This document shows, in pieces, positions 26,830-36,041 of a stretch of 64,000 nt of DNA. Made by a program: the position numbers and the translations under genes. The notes beneath the pieces were generated by a model. It had not been told where the DNA came from. It made no database searches and was given only the letters and a program-made list of their open reading frames with translations. How positions within the stretch are numbered: position 1 is the stretch's first letter; every line of letters begins with the position of its first letter. This stretch comes from Natronorubrum sulfidifaciens JCM 14089 (GTDB lineage: Archaea; Halobacteriota; Halobacteria; Halobacteriales; Natrialbaceae): contig NZ_AOHX01000026.1 in the NCBI RefSeq assembly GCF_000337735.1, forward strand, positions 26,696 to 90,695, written 5' to 3'.

Positions 26830-28980
26830 CTACTCCTCGGCGATCCGGCTGCCACCCGGCGGCATGAAGTGCTGGATGCGGTCCGGACTCGCGATTTTGC
26901 GGACGAACGACTCGTCTTCGAACTCCTCGCGGAAGCGTCGATACAGTCGCTTCGCCGCGTCGGCCTGGGCGTAGCGCCCCGGCTCGAGTTCGATCGTCGT
27001 CTCCGCGGTCGCCTCGATCGCTGCCGGCGGACCGCCGATGACGCGAGTGTAAGGCTCACACTGGATGCCGACCGCGACGCCGACCGGCGTATCGCGGTGG
27101 TAGGTGCGCTCGCCCCGGATCGCGAAGCCACCCTTCTCTAAGTACTCGCCGCTTTCGGGCGTCTTCGTCACCTGGTCGGAGTCGACGGCGTAGACGTCAC
27201 CCGCGTAGCGGCCATCCTTCCAGACCGACGAGTAGGAGACGGCGAACTGGGCGGCCTCCTCGATACTCGAGTCGGGCAACTCGATATCCGAGGAGGAGGC
27301 TTCGCTCGGGTCCGTCGCCTTCAACACGGTGACGGGGCCGCCGTGGGCCTGCGTGTGCAGGACCTTGTCGCCGGGCTCGAGATACTTCTTGACGAGCTCC
27401 TCGTTCTGGTCGGCGTTGCGCCCACCGATCACGAGGTAGCCGTCGCTGGTGTGGAACCAGCGGAAGCGATCGAACCAGGGCTCGTTCTCGCGGATCGGAA
27501 TCGAGGGCATCTCGAGCCAATTTGTCTCCTCTGTGTCCTCGTCGTCGGCTTGCTCGTCGCCCTCGTCGTCGGCGTCCCACTCGTCGCGGCGACGCTTTGC
27601 GTCCTCGAGATCCTCGCGGGTGTCCTCGATGGCCGCCAGCGCGCCTTCTTTCTTTTCTGCGACGCGTTTCGCCTCGGTGTAGAGTCGGTCGGCGTTCTGC
27701 TCGACGCCGTCGTGGGCGACGAGGTCGATCCGGTCGCCGTCGATGTCGACCGTCACGATCCCCTCACTGCTATCGATGCCGACGACCGCCTCGGCGGCTT
27801 CGATCCCGCGCTCGGCACCCTCTTCGAAGCGTGCTTCGATCTCGTCCCAGGGACGGTCCTGCGCGCGAGCGTCCTGAATCGTCGAGAGGATGTCGTCGAC
27901 GAGGCCGTACTCGGCGTAGAGCAACTCGGCTTGCTCCCGAAGGTCGTCTGCCTGCTGTTCGAACCCCTCGATCGCGCCCTGCTGTTGGTCGATGATTCGT
28001 TCGTATTTAGCGATCTCCTCGCCGAAATCGGGTTTCTGTGTCGTTGGGTCCGGCTCCTCCTCGTCGTCGAGTTCTAGCCGGAAGAAGTAGTCGTCCAGCG
28101 CGGCCAAAAACGAGTCGTAGGGCTCGGCCGCCAGTTCGGCGTGTTCCTCGAGTGGGAACGGCGTCGCGTCGACGACACGAGCACTCTCGGTGCTGTCATC
28201 GCTCTCGTCGTCATCGTCGCCGTCTTCACCGTCCTCGAGATACAGTCGCGGCTCGAAGTTCGCGTTCCGAAGGTCGAGGGCGAGGCGTTCGATGGCCTCG
28301 TAGAGGCGATCGTAGTCGTCCTCGTCGGCGTCGGCGATATCCATCCCTTTCTCGATCCCGGCGCGGGTACAGATCTCCTCGGCGTAGAGGCCGCCGAAGT
28401 TGAGTTGCGTTGCCAGCGTTCGGACGATGTCTGTATCCGAGTCTTCCATCTCGAGGTCGAACGCCTCTCGGGAGACCGTCAGCGGGTTGAGCCGGCTGTC
28501 GGGGAACTCATAGCGCGAGCCCGGCACGACGGTTCGGGATTTGAGTCGCACCGTCTCGAGACAGTCGATCACTTCGTACTCGCCGTCGGTGACGGCGACG
28601 TTCCCCTGCCCGAACAGTTCGACGATGAGTCGGGTTGTGCCGTCCTCACGCTCGAAGACGAACTCGAGGATGCGGTCGAACTCGTACTGCTCGACGCCGG
28701 CGAAGTCAGCCCCCGAGAGTCGGTTCCGAAGCATCATCGCGAACTGCGGCGGTCGTCCGGGTGCGTCGGGTACCCGCTCGGGGGCGACCGTGTGGGCGCG
28801 TTTGATCTCGCCGACCTCGAGGATGAGTTCGATGCGGCCGCGGTCGAAATCTCGCATCTTGAGTCGGACGAGATCGTCGCCGTAGAGATACGCCTTGTCG
28901 AGCTTTGCGCCCTCGTAGGCCCCGAGTTCCCCGACGAGGGCAGCGAGGTCGACGCTCGTCAGCTCGCGCTTTGAATCCAT
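26830..28980 (-). CDS. rqcH: Ribosome rescue protein RqcH (NFACT family)
   Basis: A 716-residue NFACT protein. Residues 1-230 form NFACT-N (SVDLAALVGELGAYEGAKLDK, PPQFAMMLRNRLSGADF), residues about 280-500 the HhH and long coiled-coil segments (KYERIIDQQQGAIEGFEQQADDL...), and residues about 500-620 the NFACT-R core (WFDRFRWFHTSDGYLVIGGR, QNEELVKKYLEPGDKVLH). This is the archaeal/bacterial RqcH orthologue of eukaryotic Rqc2/NEMF, which recruits Ala-tRNA to stalled large subunits and adds C-terminal degradation tails. Length is typical. The start MDSKRELTSVDL is the normal family start. Confidence 0.92.
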   Translation of the reverse strand: MDSKRELTSVDLAALVGELGAYEGAKLDKAYLYGDDLVRLKMRDFDRGRIELILEVGEIKRAHTVAPERVPDAPGRPPQFAMMLRNRLSGADFAGVEQYEFDRILEFVFEREDGTTRLIVELFGQGNVAVTDGEYEVIDCLETVRLKSRTVVPGSRYEFPDSRLNPLTVSREAFDLEMEDSDTDIVRTLATQLNFGGLYAEEICTRAGIEKGMDIADADEDDYDRLYEAIERLALDLRNANFEPRLYLEDGEDGDDDDESDDSTESARVVDATPFPLEEHAELAAEPYDSFLAALDDYFFRLELDDEEEPDPTTQKPDFGEEIAKYERIIDQQQGAIEGFEQQADDLREQAELLYAEYGLVDDILSTIQDARAQDRPWDEIEARFEEGAERGIEAAEAVVGIDSSEGIVTVDIDGDRIDLVAHDGVEQNADRLYTEAKRVAEKKEGALAAIEDTREDLEDAKRRRDEWDADDEGDEQADDEDTEETNWLEMPSIPIRENEPWFDRFRWFHTSDGYLVIGGRNADQNEELVKKYLEPGDKVLHTQAHGGPVTVLKATDPSEASSSDIELPDSSIEEAAQFAVSYSSVWKDGRYAGDVYAVDSDQVTKTPESGEYLEKGGFAIRGERTYHRDTPVGVAVGIQCEPYTRVIGGPPAAIEATAETTIELEPGRYAQADAAKRLYRRFREEFEDESFVRKIASPDRIQHFMPPGGSRIAEE

Positions 28981-29147
28981 ACGTACACCTGCCCGGCGCG
29001 GTCAAAAAGACGTGTCGCTCCGGCGTGGCGACGGTCGAGGCTGCGGTCGGAAAGGCTAATCCGCACCCGGTACCTCCATGCGGGTATGTACGACGCTGTC
29101 GACACTGCTTGCCACCACGGCCAGCCCACACACGGAGGGGAGTGCCC

Positions 29148-29792
29148 ATGAGCCAGCCCGATGACCGCCCATGGAAGCACGTCTCTCGGTTCCCCACGTT
29201 CGTCGGCCATCTCGAGGACGAAGGTGCGTTCTCCGTGCGCTCCATCGTCGATCAGATCGACGCCGACATCGACGTCGACGGAATCGTCTACCACGACCGT
29301 GGCATCCGCGCCCCCGGCTACGACGCCACCTTCGTCCACGAACCGTCCGGCGCGCGTGGCCGACCCGCGTTCAGCGTCGAAGTCGATACGATCGGTCCCC
29401 GGAACACCTGGGCGGTGTTCGACGCCCAGCTCGGCTGGGATCTGTACCTGCTCCAGACCGACGACGTGGCGGCGCTCGCGTGGGTCAGCGACGAGGAGTA
29501 CAAAACTGAAGAGGCGACGATGTTCGAGTCGAAACACGACGCCCTCGCTGCCGGTCGCTTCTCGTTCGGCGTCTTTCTCTATTCGGGCAGCGACTGGGAG
29601 GAACGCCTCGAGCGAATCCAACGGACGGACGCCCCCGCCTACCTCAAACGCGACGACGGCACACCGATGATCCCACAGAGCCAGTCCGAGTTCTACGACT
29701 ACGTCGGCTCAACGCCCACGGAGTTCCGGACGACCGCCGGCAGCGCACCCGATTATCTGGGTGTGCTCGAACTCGAGGTCACGATCGACTGA
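29148..29792 (+). CDS. Haloarchaeal hypothetical protein
   Basis: The 214-residue acidic protein begins MSQPDDRPWKHVSRFPTF. It is Trp/Tyr-rich and has no membrane segment. Segments such as WAVFDAQLGWDLYLLQTDDVAAL and FSFGVFLYSGSDWEERLE suggest a compact alpha/beta domain. I do not recognise a named family. It is divergent from rqcH and convergent with tenA (16 bp between stops). The ATG at 29148 is the first codon giving a natural acidic N-terminus. Confidence 0.65.
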   Translation: MSQPDDRPWKHVSRFPTFVGHLEDEGAFSVRSIVDQIDADIDVDGIVYHDRGIRAPGYDATFVHEPSGARGRPAFSVEVDTIGPRNTWAVFDAQLGWDLYLLQTDDVAALAWVSDEEYKTEEATMFESKHDALAAGRFSFGVFLYSGSDWEERLERIQRTDAPAYLKRDDGTPMIPQSQSEFYDYVGSTPTEFRTTAGSAPDYLGVLELEVTID

Positions 29793-29808
29793 GCGGGTTC
29801 GTGGCCGG

Positions 29809-30480
29809 CTACAGGTCCCGCGTCAGCTCCCAGTCTTCGAGCGTGTAGGCCATCTCCCAAAACCGGTACTCGAGTTTCGCGCTCGTGAGGAAGGCTTCGC
29901 GCATGGCGTCGTGGTCGCCCGGGAACCGCTCGCCGCAGTCGTCGACGAACTCGCGACACCACGCGGTGGCCTCGCGGAACTCCTCGCTGGTGTACATGTC
30001 GATGAAGGGCGTGTACTGATGCTCGCCGTCGGCGAGGTCGGCCATATGCTCGGCCACGTCGAGATACCCCTGCATACAGGGGAACAGCGCGGCCGCGATC
30101 TCGGCGATCGAACCGTCATAGGCCGTCCGCACGAGGAAGTTCGTGTAGGCGACACAGGTCGGTGCTTTCTCGACTGACTCGAGGTCCGCCCGGGAGATGC
30201 CGTAGTCGGCGGCGAACTCCCGGTGGAGGTCCATCTCGTGGTCGAGAACCTCGTGGGCGACCCCAAGCAGATGGGTCATCGTCGCCTCGTCGCGAGCTTT
30301 CGACCCCGCGATCGAGAACAGCCGCGCGTAATCGAGCAGATACCGATAATCCTGTTTCACCCAGTGTTTGAACGCCCGCTCATCGAGCGTCCCTGCCGCG
30401 AGTTCGCGGATGAACGGGTGGTCTTTCTGTGCATCCCAGATGTGTGCGCCGTCCTCGAGCAATCGGTCGCTGAATGTCAT
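29809..30480 (-). CDS. tenA: TenA-family aminopyrimidine aminohydrolase / thiaminase II
   Basis: A 223-residue all-helical TenA protein. The catalytic set of the family is present at the classical numbering: Asp44 and Tyr47 (VKQDYRYLLDYARLF), Cys135 and Tyr139 (FPCMQGY), and Glu209 (YRFWEMAY). TenA hydrolyses base-degraded thiamin (aminomethyl-HMP) to HMP-pyrimidine for salvage, or cleaves thiamin. No thi genes flank it and I found no TPP riboswitch, so it is a stand-alone salvage gene. A TATA-like ACATATATT on the minus strand (about 30508-30516) precedes the ATG. Confidence 0.9.
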   Translation of the reverse strand: MTFSDRLLEDGAHIWDAQKDHPFIRELAAGTLDERAFKHWVKQDYRYLLDYARLFSIAGSKARDEATMTHLLGVAHEVLDHEMDLHREFAADYGISRADLESVEKAPTCVAYTNFLVRTAYDGSIAEIAAALFPCMQGYLDVAEHMADLADGEHQYTPFIDMYTSEEFREATAWCREFVDDCGERFPGDHDAMREAFLTSAKLEYRFWEMAYTLEDWELTRDL

Positions 30481-30534
30481 CTCGTCTCGAGAAAGGGTGG
30501 CCTCGAGAATATATGTAATGAATACAACTCAGTT

Positions 30535-30711
30535 ATGATCCGAGGCGACGTCGAGAACTCAGACGCGACTCGAGACGCGCCGCTCTCGAGTTCGTCCTGG
30601 TCACCGAAAAGACACGCCGCGGGGGTGCTCGTTCGGTGGGGGACGAACGAGCTGGGGAGTTCACGGCGCGCTGAGAGGCAACTCGGTGCCGTTGTCGGGG
30701 GTGGGGAGTGA
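30535..30711 (+). CDS. Possible 58-aa protein divergent from tenA
   Basis: The ORF starts MIRGDVENSDATRDAPLSSS about 24 bases after an AT-rich ATATATGTAAT stretch, the spacing of a leaderless haloarchaeal gene, and runs to TGA at 30709-30711. Composition is Ser/Arg/Gly-rich and less acidic than neighbours. No family is recognised; it could be a non-coding transcript. Confidence 0.3.
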   Translation: MIRGDVENSDATRDAPLSSSSWSPKRHAAGVLVRWGTNELGSSRRAERQLGAVVGGGE

Positions 30712-30720
30712 TGACAACGG

Positions 30721-30738
30721 TGCCGACGATCGTCGGCA
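30721..30738. repeat. Perfect 18-bp palindrome
   Basis: TGCCGACGATCGTCGGCA is fully self-complementary with no spacer and sits ten bases past the possible small ORF, followed by AT-rich DNA (TATAAATTTT, then GTTATATTAG). It could be an operator or a hairpin at a transcript end. Confidence 0.4.
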
Positions 30739-30933
30739 ACTAATACGTTATCCATAGTGCCGTATAAATTTTCTGGAGAGGTATTGTTATATTAGCTCTC
30801 GAGAATCGGCAATTGTGTCCCGTTCTCGAGCGTGAAACCACTCGATAGCGTCACGATTGGCGGTCCGACTCGAGCGGGCAGACCGACGAACACAGGTGTC
30901 GAGTAAAAAGCCGCGAGTTTCGAACAGCGAATC

Positions 30934-32595
30934 TCAGAGTCGCTTGCTGACGTACGGACCGTCCTGGTGGTAGCCGAGTTTGTTCCGGTAGTACTCCCGG
31001 GCACCGATACCGGAGATCACGCTGACTTTGTCGTAGCCCGCGTCAGCGGCGAGTTCTTCGGCACGGTTCATCAGGCGCTGGCCGTAGCCCTGATGCTGGT
31101 GTTGGTCCGTCTCACCCGTCCCGCCGACGGCGACTTCCGAGCCGTAGACGTGGAGTTCGCGGACGAGCGCCGTGTTCTCGAGTTCCGGCCGAACCGGGTC
31201 GTTCGGGAACCGAAGCCGGCAGAAGCCGACCAGCAAGTCCTGTTCGAAGTCCTCGAAGGAAATGTAGTGCTCCGTGCCGCCACAGGCGTCGTAAGTCATG
31301 ACGTCGAGTTCGATTTCGTCGGGTTCGGCGTCGTTCATGCCGGCCTCGCGACAGCGGATGCACTCACACTCCCAGCCGTGTTCGTCCATGCGCTGGCGCG
31401 CGAGTTGGCGGAGGTTGGATTTCCAGACGCCGGCGTCGATAAAGTCCGCTGGAATGTCGCGCTGGACCCGCTGAAGGCGAGTGTATCGCGGGATCATGTC
31501 CTTGATTTCGGCGACCAGTTCGGCGGCCTCCTCGTTTCCGAGTGGGTCGTACTCGCCGTTGTGCCACCAGTCGTAGGTCGCCGTCCCGCGAACGATCAGC
31601 GTCGGGTAGATCTTCAGATAGTCGGGCTTCCACTCCTCCTGTTCGAAGATCCGCCGGAAGTCCTCGAGACACATCTCCTTGCTCATTCCCGGCTGGCCGG
31701 GCATCATGTGGAAGCCGACTTTGAACGCCGAATCGCGCAGGCGCTGGTTGGCCTCGATGGATTCGGCGACGCCGTGACCCCGGTGCATCTCCCGGTTGAT
31801 CCGCTCGAACGTGGTCTGGACGCCAACCTCGACTTTCGTGCCGCCGAGTTCGAGCATCCGGTCGATCTGTTCGGGATCACACCAGTCGGGTTTGGTCTCG
31901 AACGTCGTCCCGATGTTGCGGATATCTGCGGTCTCGTTTTCCTCGATGACGTCCTCGACGTACTTCCACTCGTACTCCTCAGGGTCCTGTGCGAAGCTTT
32001 CGCCTTCTGCCGGTTCGGGCTCTTTCTCGACGTCGTAGTCGTTCATCGCCTCCAAGGCCCGCTTGACGAACCACTCCTGATAGTCGTGGCTGCGGGCGGT
32101 CATCGTTCCGCCCATCAAAATGAGTTCGGCCTTGTCGACGGGATGGCCGATCTCGCGCAGTTGCTCGAGTCGCAGCGTCACCTGCCCATAGGGGTCGTAA
32201 TCGTTCTGGACGCCGCGGGCTGCAGCGGGCTCTTCGCCCGTATAGCTCTGCGAGGAGGAAAACTCTGAGTCGGGGCCGCCGGGACAGTACAGACACTTCC
32301 CGTGAGGACAGCGCTCAGGCGACGTCATGATCGCAACCGGCGAGACGCCTGAAGCGGTGCGGACGGGTTTGCGCTGGAGAACTTCCTGCAACTCCTCGCG
32401 GTGCTCGTTAGGGGCGTGATCGAGCAGTTCGGAGTTTTTCGGCACCTTCGGCGCCGAGTGCTCCGAACAGGCCTCGAGTTTGGCCGTCTCGAGTTCGTCG
32501 CGCTCGATCTCGCCCGCGAGAATTCGCTCGACGATCATCTCACAGACCTGTTCGAACGCGTCGGTTTCGGTTGGATCGGGCGTCTCGGTACTCAC
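30934..32595 (-). CDS. elp3: Archaeal Elp3, tRNA U34 modification enzyme
   Basis: A 553-residue Elp3: radical-SAM domain with cluster cysteines C96, C101 and C104 (RCPHGKCLYCPGG), then GGTMTARS and the TKVEVGVQTTFERIN segment, a zinc-site Cys pair (ECECIRCREAG), and a C-terminal GNAT acetyltransferase domain (ELHVYGSEVAVG, HQGYGQRLMNRAEELA). It forms the carboxymethyl group on wobble U34 of tRNA using acetyl-CoA and SAM. The start is a GTG at 32593-32595 (STETPDPTETDAF). The upstream ATG adds 50 non-family residues. Confidence 0.93.
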   Translation of the reverse strand: MSTETPDPTETDAFEQVCEMIVERILAGEIERDELETAKLEACSEHSAPKVPKNSELLDHAPNEHREELQEVLQRKPVRTASGVSPVAIMTSPERCPHGKCLYCPGGPDSEFSSSQSYTGEEPAAARGVQNDYDPYGQVTLRLEQLREIGHPVDKAELILMGGTMTARSHDYQEWFVKRALEAMNDYDVEKEPEPAEGESFAQDPEEYEWKYVEDVIEENETADIRNIGTTFETKPDWCDPEQIDRMLELGGTKVEVGVQTTFERINREMHRGHGVAESIEANQRLRDSAFKVGFHMMPGQPGMSKEMCLEDFRRIFEQEEWKPDYLKIYPTLIVRGTATYDWWHNGEYDPLGNEEAAELVAEIKDMIPRYTRLQRVQRDIPADFIDAGVWKSNLRQLARQRMDEHGWECECIRCREAGMNDAEPDEIELDVMTYDACGGTEHYISFEDFEQDLLVGFCRLRFPNDPVRPELENTALVRELHVYGSEVAVGGTGETDQHQHQGYGQRLMNRAEELAADAGYDKVSVISGIGAREYYRNKLGYHQDGPYVSKRL

Positions 32596-32883
32596 TGTAC
32601 TGATTTGGTCGCCGTTTGCGAATAAGCGTGTCGGACTCACAACCGCTCGAGCCGACGCCAGTTCGGTCGCGGTCAGACTGTGGTGTACGCCGACAACTCG
32701 CCCGACGGCTCGAGGGCGTCGCTCGTCAACGGCTCGTCGCCGCATGGCCCCATGCCCGGCGAGTGCTGGGGCATTCGCGGTGCCGAGACTCGTCCGCGAA
32801 CAGTTCCTCGATCGCCTCGAGCGGGACGTGACCCTCGATCAGCGAGGTGTCTCGGTTGGCACCACGTCTCGGATCGCAGTCAG
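32596..32883. other. Intergenic; possible gene remnant
   Basis: This 288-bp gap between elp3 and the SHOCT gene has coding-like composition but no ORF with a recognisable protein. On the minus strand one frame reads SLIEGHVPLEAIEELFADES before drifting, which could be a decayed coding fragment. No promoter stands out. Confidence 0.3.
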
Positions 32884-33372
32884 TCAGGATTCGTACTCGA
32901 CGTCCCGGTTCTGGTCTCGATCCCGGTTCGGAGTGGCTGCCGATCCGTGGTGGCGGTCTCGAGCCCGCTCTGTGGCGTCCTCGAGCGTCTCGGTCTCGAG
33001 CAGTCGCTCGAGTTTGTGCTCGAACTGCTCGTCGGTTACCTCGCCTGCCGCATACCGATCCCGAAGCGTCTCGAGGGCGTCCTGCCGACCCCGTGAGGGA
33101 CGCGTCGAGTCGGCGGTTCGATCCGTCGACTGCTCCGCACTCGTGTCGGCTGCTTCAACCCACGTCCCGTCCCACCATTCTGCTCGCGCCTGCTCGTCGC
33201 CGAACAACAGCGCGACCAGCGGCACGACGACCAGGTAGCCGATGAGCATCAACGGGAGCCACAGCTGCCCGCCCCACGGGCTGAACATGAGCGACAGCCA
33301 CACCCCGGTTACGATCATCGCCGTCACGCCAGTGATGTTCTCACGGAGCTGTCGGCCCGGCTCGGTGCCCAT
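32884..33372 (-). CDS. SHOCT-domain membrane protein
   Basis: A 162-residue protein with two hydrophobic helices (about 12-32 and 36-58), a polar linker, and a C-terminal SHOCT domain (DALETLRDRYAAGEVTDEQFEHKLERLLE). SHOCT is a short oligomerisation helix pair found at the end of many small haloarchaeal membrane proteins of unknown role. The ATG at 33370-33372 (MGTEPGRQ) is chosen; an upstream ATG adds nine residues. The tail ends Arg/Asp/His-rich. Confidence 0.8.
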   Translation of the reverse strand: MGTEPGRQLRENITGVTAMIVTGVWLSLMFSPWGGQLWLPLMLIGYLVVVPLVALLFGDEQARAEWWDGTWVEAADTSAEQSTDRTADSTRPSRGRQDALETLRDRYAAGEVTDEQFEHKLERLLETETLEDATERARDRHHGSAATPNRDRDQNRDVEYES

Positions 33373-33445
33373 ACTGATAGCTGTGTGACGGATCGACAAA
33401 GAAGTTTCTCAGGGGGGAGATGTCCGAACGGAGACAGTGGGCCGA

Positions 33446-35578
33446 TTACGCGAGCGTCTCGCCGAGTGCCTCGAGGGCAGCCGCACGAACAGCGTCGCGT
33501 TCGCCGGGCAGGAACTCGATGTGGCCGTCCTGTCCGCCGACGACGCCGACACCGGCGTTCGGTGCGGCGTCGGCGATCGTTTCGCCGAGTTCGCGGACGT
33601 TGACGGACTCGGTCGCACGAACGTGGAGTTCGTCGTCGCCGAGACCAAGCGTCACGAACGGGCCGTCGTCGCGCTGACTGCGGTGGAGTGCATCCAGCAG
33701 CAGCGTCGTCGTCGGGAAGTTGTACCGGTGGACGAACGCGTCGGTGTCGAGAACGGCGACCGTTACGCCGTCGACGGCTTCGGTCTCTAAGTTCTCGCGA
33801 GCGGTCTCGAGTTCGGTCTCGAGTTTCGCGCGGAACTGCTCGGAGACGTGCGCGGCGAGGTTTCCGTCTCGTGGGGTCGTTGCCTCGCCATCACCGAACA
33901 GCAGGTCGATAATGAGTTCGCGTTTGTCCTTGTACGACTGGTAGTACGCCTGCAGCGCGACGGCTTCGCGGCGCTCGGAGACTGCTGTCTCGTCGTAGCC
34001 GGCCTCGGTCGCGAGGGCAGTGTAGGCCTCGGGGGTGTCCTCCCAGTAGCTGACGGCAGGGAGGTGCTCGAGGTCGGCGCGAACGTCGTCGTTGATGTGT
34101 GCAGCGATGTTCGCGGCGAGTGCCGTCGACGTCAGGTTCGAGACGTCGACGCCAGCAAGCGACGGTGTGACGGTAACCGACACGGCGTCGGTGATCTCGT
34201 CGTCGGCGCGGCTGTCGTCGATGACGACCGTTTCGGCGTCGTACAGCGACAACAGCTCGTAGCCGTCGATGGATTCGACGGTCGAGCCAGCGTCGACCAG
34301 CACGATCAGCGGCAGTTGCTCGCCGTGGCGGTCACGGGCCTCGAGCATCGAGGTGACGTCGTTGGTCGCCGCATCCATGTCGTAGACGCGGCCGTCGAGC
34401 GGTCGGCGCTCGAAGTAGTGGTACTCCGCGTCCTCGCGAGTGTGTTTCTCACGGATCAGCGGGAGGACGGCGCGTTCGATGGCTGCGCCGGCAACGTAGC
34501 CGTCGGCGGTCGCGCCGTGGCGGACGACGACCGGGCGAGCCTCCATGACGGCACGGCGGATCGCGGTCGCCGCATCGGCGACCTCGTCTTCGACGGTCGT
34601 GACGGCGTCGTGGCCGGCCAGCAGGTCGATGTCGGCCGGTCGAGCTTCGCTCTCGAGTGCGCTTTCGAGTCGATTCTGAACGGTCTCACGAGCCTCGCCC
34701 TCGAGGATGTCGAGGGTCTCGGTTTCGACCTGCAACTCGCCGTGGTGGCGCTCGACCTCGCCCTCGAGGGCAACGACGTCCTCGATGTCGACGGCGGGGT
34801 AGGCGCGAACGCCAGCCTCTTTGAAGGCGGCGCATTCGACGGTCGCGGTCTCGTCGCGCAGTTCGAAGACGGTCGGGCCACTGGTCTGTCGAACGCCGGT
34901 GATCTCGCCCTCGAGTCGGACGACGCTGCCGACTTGCGACTCGATCGTGTCGATCGTCGTTCGGTTCAGTGCCGGTTCGGTCTCGGGTTCGGCGTCGGTC
35001 GCCGGCGTCGATGCGGCGGCGCTTTCGGTTGCGACGGAGCCGTCGGCGCTGGCGACGGTGTCGGACGCGCTCGGCGCGCCAGCGCCGTCATCGGCTGCGG
35101 GCTCGTCGGCGGCCGTCTGCAGGTCGCCGGCGGCGGTGTCGGTGTCGGCATCAGCCTGCGACTCGTCGTCGGTCTCGTCGGCTGTGTCGTCGTCGAACTC
35201 CTCGGGGCGCTGTTCGCTGCTCCCCGTATCGATCAGTTCGCCGCGAAAGTCGCGTTCGCGCTGGCGGATCGACCAGCCGAGGTCGACGTTATCGTTGTCT
35301 CGGACGTCGAGAACCTGAACGAAGACATCGTCCCCGGGCTCCCAGTCGAGACTCTCGAGTCGTTGGTCGAGTTCGCTTCGGTGCAACAGGCCAGTGACGT
35401 GATCGCCGATGTCGACGAAAACGCCGAAGTCGGCGTAGCCGTCGACGGTCCCCCGGTAATACCGACCGGAGGTGAGCTGCGAGGGAGCGTTGCCGCGGAA
35501 CTCGAAGACAACGTCTTCCTGATGACTCTCGCAGATCTCGCCGTCAACGGGTGTGCCACAGATGATACAGTTACCCAT
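33446..35578 (-). CDS. DHH-superfamily protein with zinc finger, S1 and OB domains
   Basis: The 710-residue protein starts with a zinc finger (C4, C7, C16, H19), then an S1-type domain (about 35-110: YYRGTVDGYADFGVFVDIGDHV). A low-complexity Ala/Asp/Glu linker (about 115-215) is followed by an OB domain (about 220-290: GSVVRLEGEITGVRQ). The rest resembles archaeal RecJ-like DHH phosphoesterases (VRHGATADGYVAGAAIERA, LPLIVLVDAGSTVESI). At the position of the diagnostic DHH the protein reads VVIDDSRADD (about 450-458), so metal-dependent nuclease activity is doubtful. It may be a nucleic-acid-binding, Cdc45/GINS-related or regulatory paralogue; this is inference. Confidence 0.8.
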   Translation of the reverse strand: MGNCIICGTPVDGEICESHQEDVVFEFRGNAPSQLTSGRYYRGTVDGYADFGVFVDIGDHVTGLLHRSELDQRLESLDWEPGDDVFVQVLDVRDNDNVDLGWSIRQRERDFRGELIDTGSSEQRPEEFDDDTADETDDESQADADTDTAAGDLQTAADEPAADDGAGAPSASDTVASADGSVATESAAASTPATDAEPETEPALNRTTIDTIESQVGSVVRLEGEITGVRQTSGPTVFELRDETATVECAAFKEAGVRAYPAVDIEDVVALEGEVERHHGELQVETETLDILEGEARETVQNRLESALESEARPADIDLLAGHDAVTTVEDEVADAATAIRRAVMEARPVVVRHGATADGYVAGAAIERAVLPLIREKHTREDAEYHYFERRPLDGRVYDMDAATNDVTSMLEARDRHGEQLPLIVLVDAGSTVESIDGYELLSLYDAETVVIDDSRADDEITDAVSVTVTPSLAGVDVSNLTSTALAANIAAHINDDVRADLEHLPAVSYWEDTPEAYTALATEAGYDETAVSERREAVALQAYYQSYKDKRELIIDLLFGDGEATTPRDGNLAAHVSEQFRAKLETELETARENLETEAVDGVTVAVLDTDAFVHRYNFPTTTLLLDALHRSQRDDGPFVTLGLGDDELHVRATESVNVRELGETIADAAPNAGVGVVGGQDGHIEFLPGERDAVRAAALEALGETLA

Positions 35579-35659
35579 CTACTCGAACCAAGCAGTTTCG
35601 CCCTAAAACGGTTGTCGAAATGCGCTCGGCAATACTACACGGCGCGTGCGAGCGATCGC

Positions 35660-35923
35660 TTACTCGAAAACCGGCGAGTCGTCCTCGAGTTTTTCGATAT
35701 CGTCGACGATCTTCCGAACGTCGTCAGGGAACAGCGACACCTGAATCTCGCTACCGTCTGCGTCCTCGAAGACGAGTTTGACACGCTTGTCACCGAACTC
35801 GCGGGCCTCGGCGGACTCGACGTCGAACAGCTTGACCGTCGCCGACTTGTTCGTCGGGCCGACGTTCTTGATCGATCCCTCGTTCAACTCCACCATGAAC
35901 TCCTCGAGCGACAGGGTGAGCAT
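35660..35923 (-). CDS. Small haloarchaeal hypothetical protein
   Basis: An 87-residue acidic protein beginning [16 protein letters not shown] and containing [14 protein letters not shown] and [21 protein letters not shown]. The alternating strands suggest a small beta-rich domain followed by a C-terminal helix ([11 protein letters not shown]). No named family is recognised but the sequence is clean, with a good ATG at 35921-35923. It lies 80 bp upstream of nothing on its strand except the DHH gene it precedes, and may be co-transcribed with it. Confidence 0.65.
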   Translation of the reverse strand: MLTLSLEEFMVELNEGSIKNVGPTNKSATVKLFDVESAEAREFGDKRVKLVFEDADGSEIQVSLFPDDVRKIVDDIEKLEDDSPVFE

Positions 35924-36041
35924 ACCCCCAGTACGGACCCCGGATAAAAAACGGCGCGCATCGGTCGCGGGGCCGGACCGGGCCGTGTGCCGGCGCTCGC
36001 GACTACTTTTAAGTCCCATTCGACCCAACGGGTCGCATGCT

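Noticed and set aside
30481-30720. TPP riboswitch upstream of tenA
   Set aside because: The only CTGAGA-like string is on the plus strand (opposite to tenA) and the conserved P2/P4 elements are missing; a short leaderless start fits tenA better.
33848-35947. 699-codon plus-strand ORF opposite the DHH gene
   Set aside because: It is an antisense shadow: repetitive Val/Asp/Gly/Arg content, no domain, and the minus-strand protein has clear zinc finger, S1 and OB domains.
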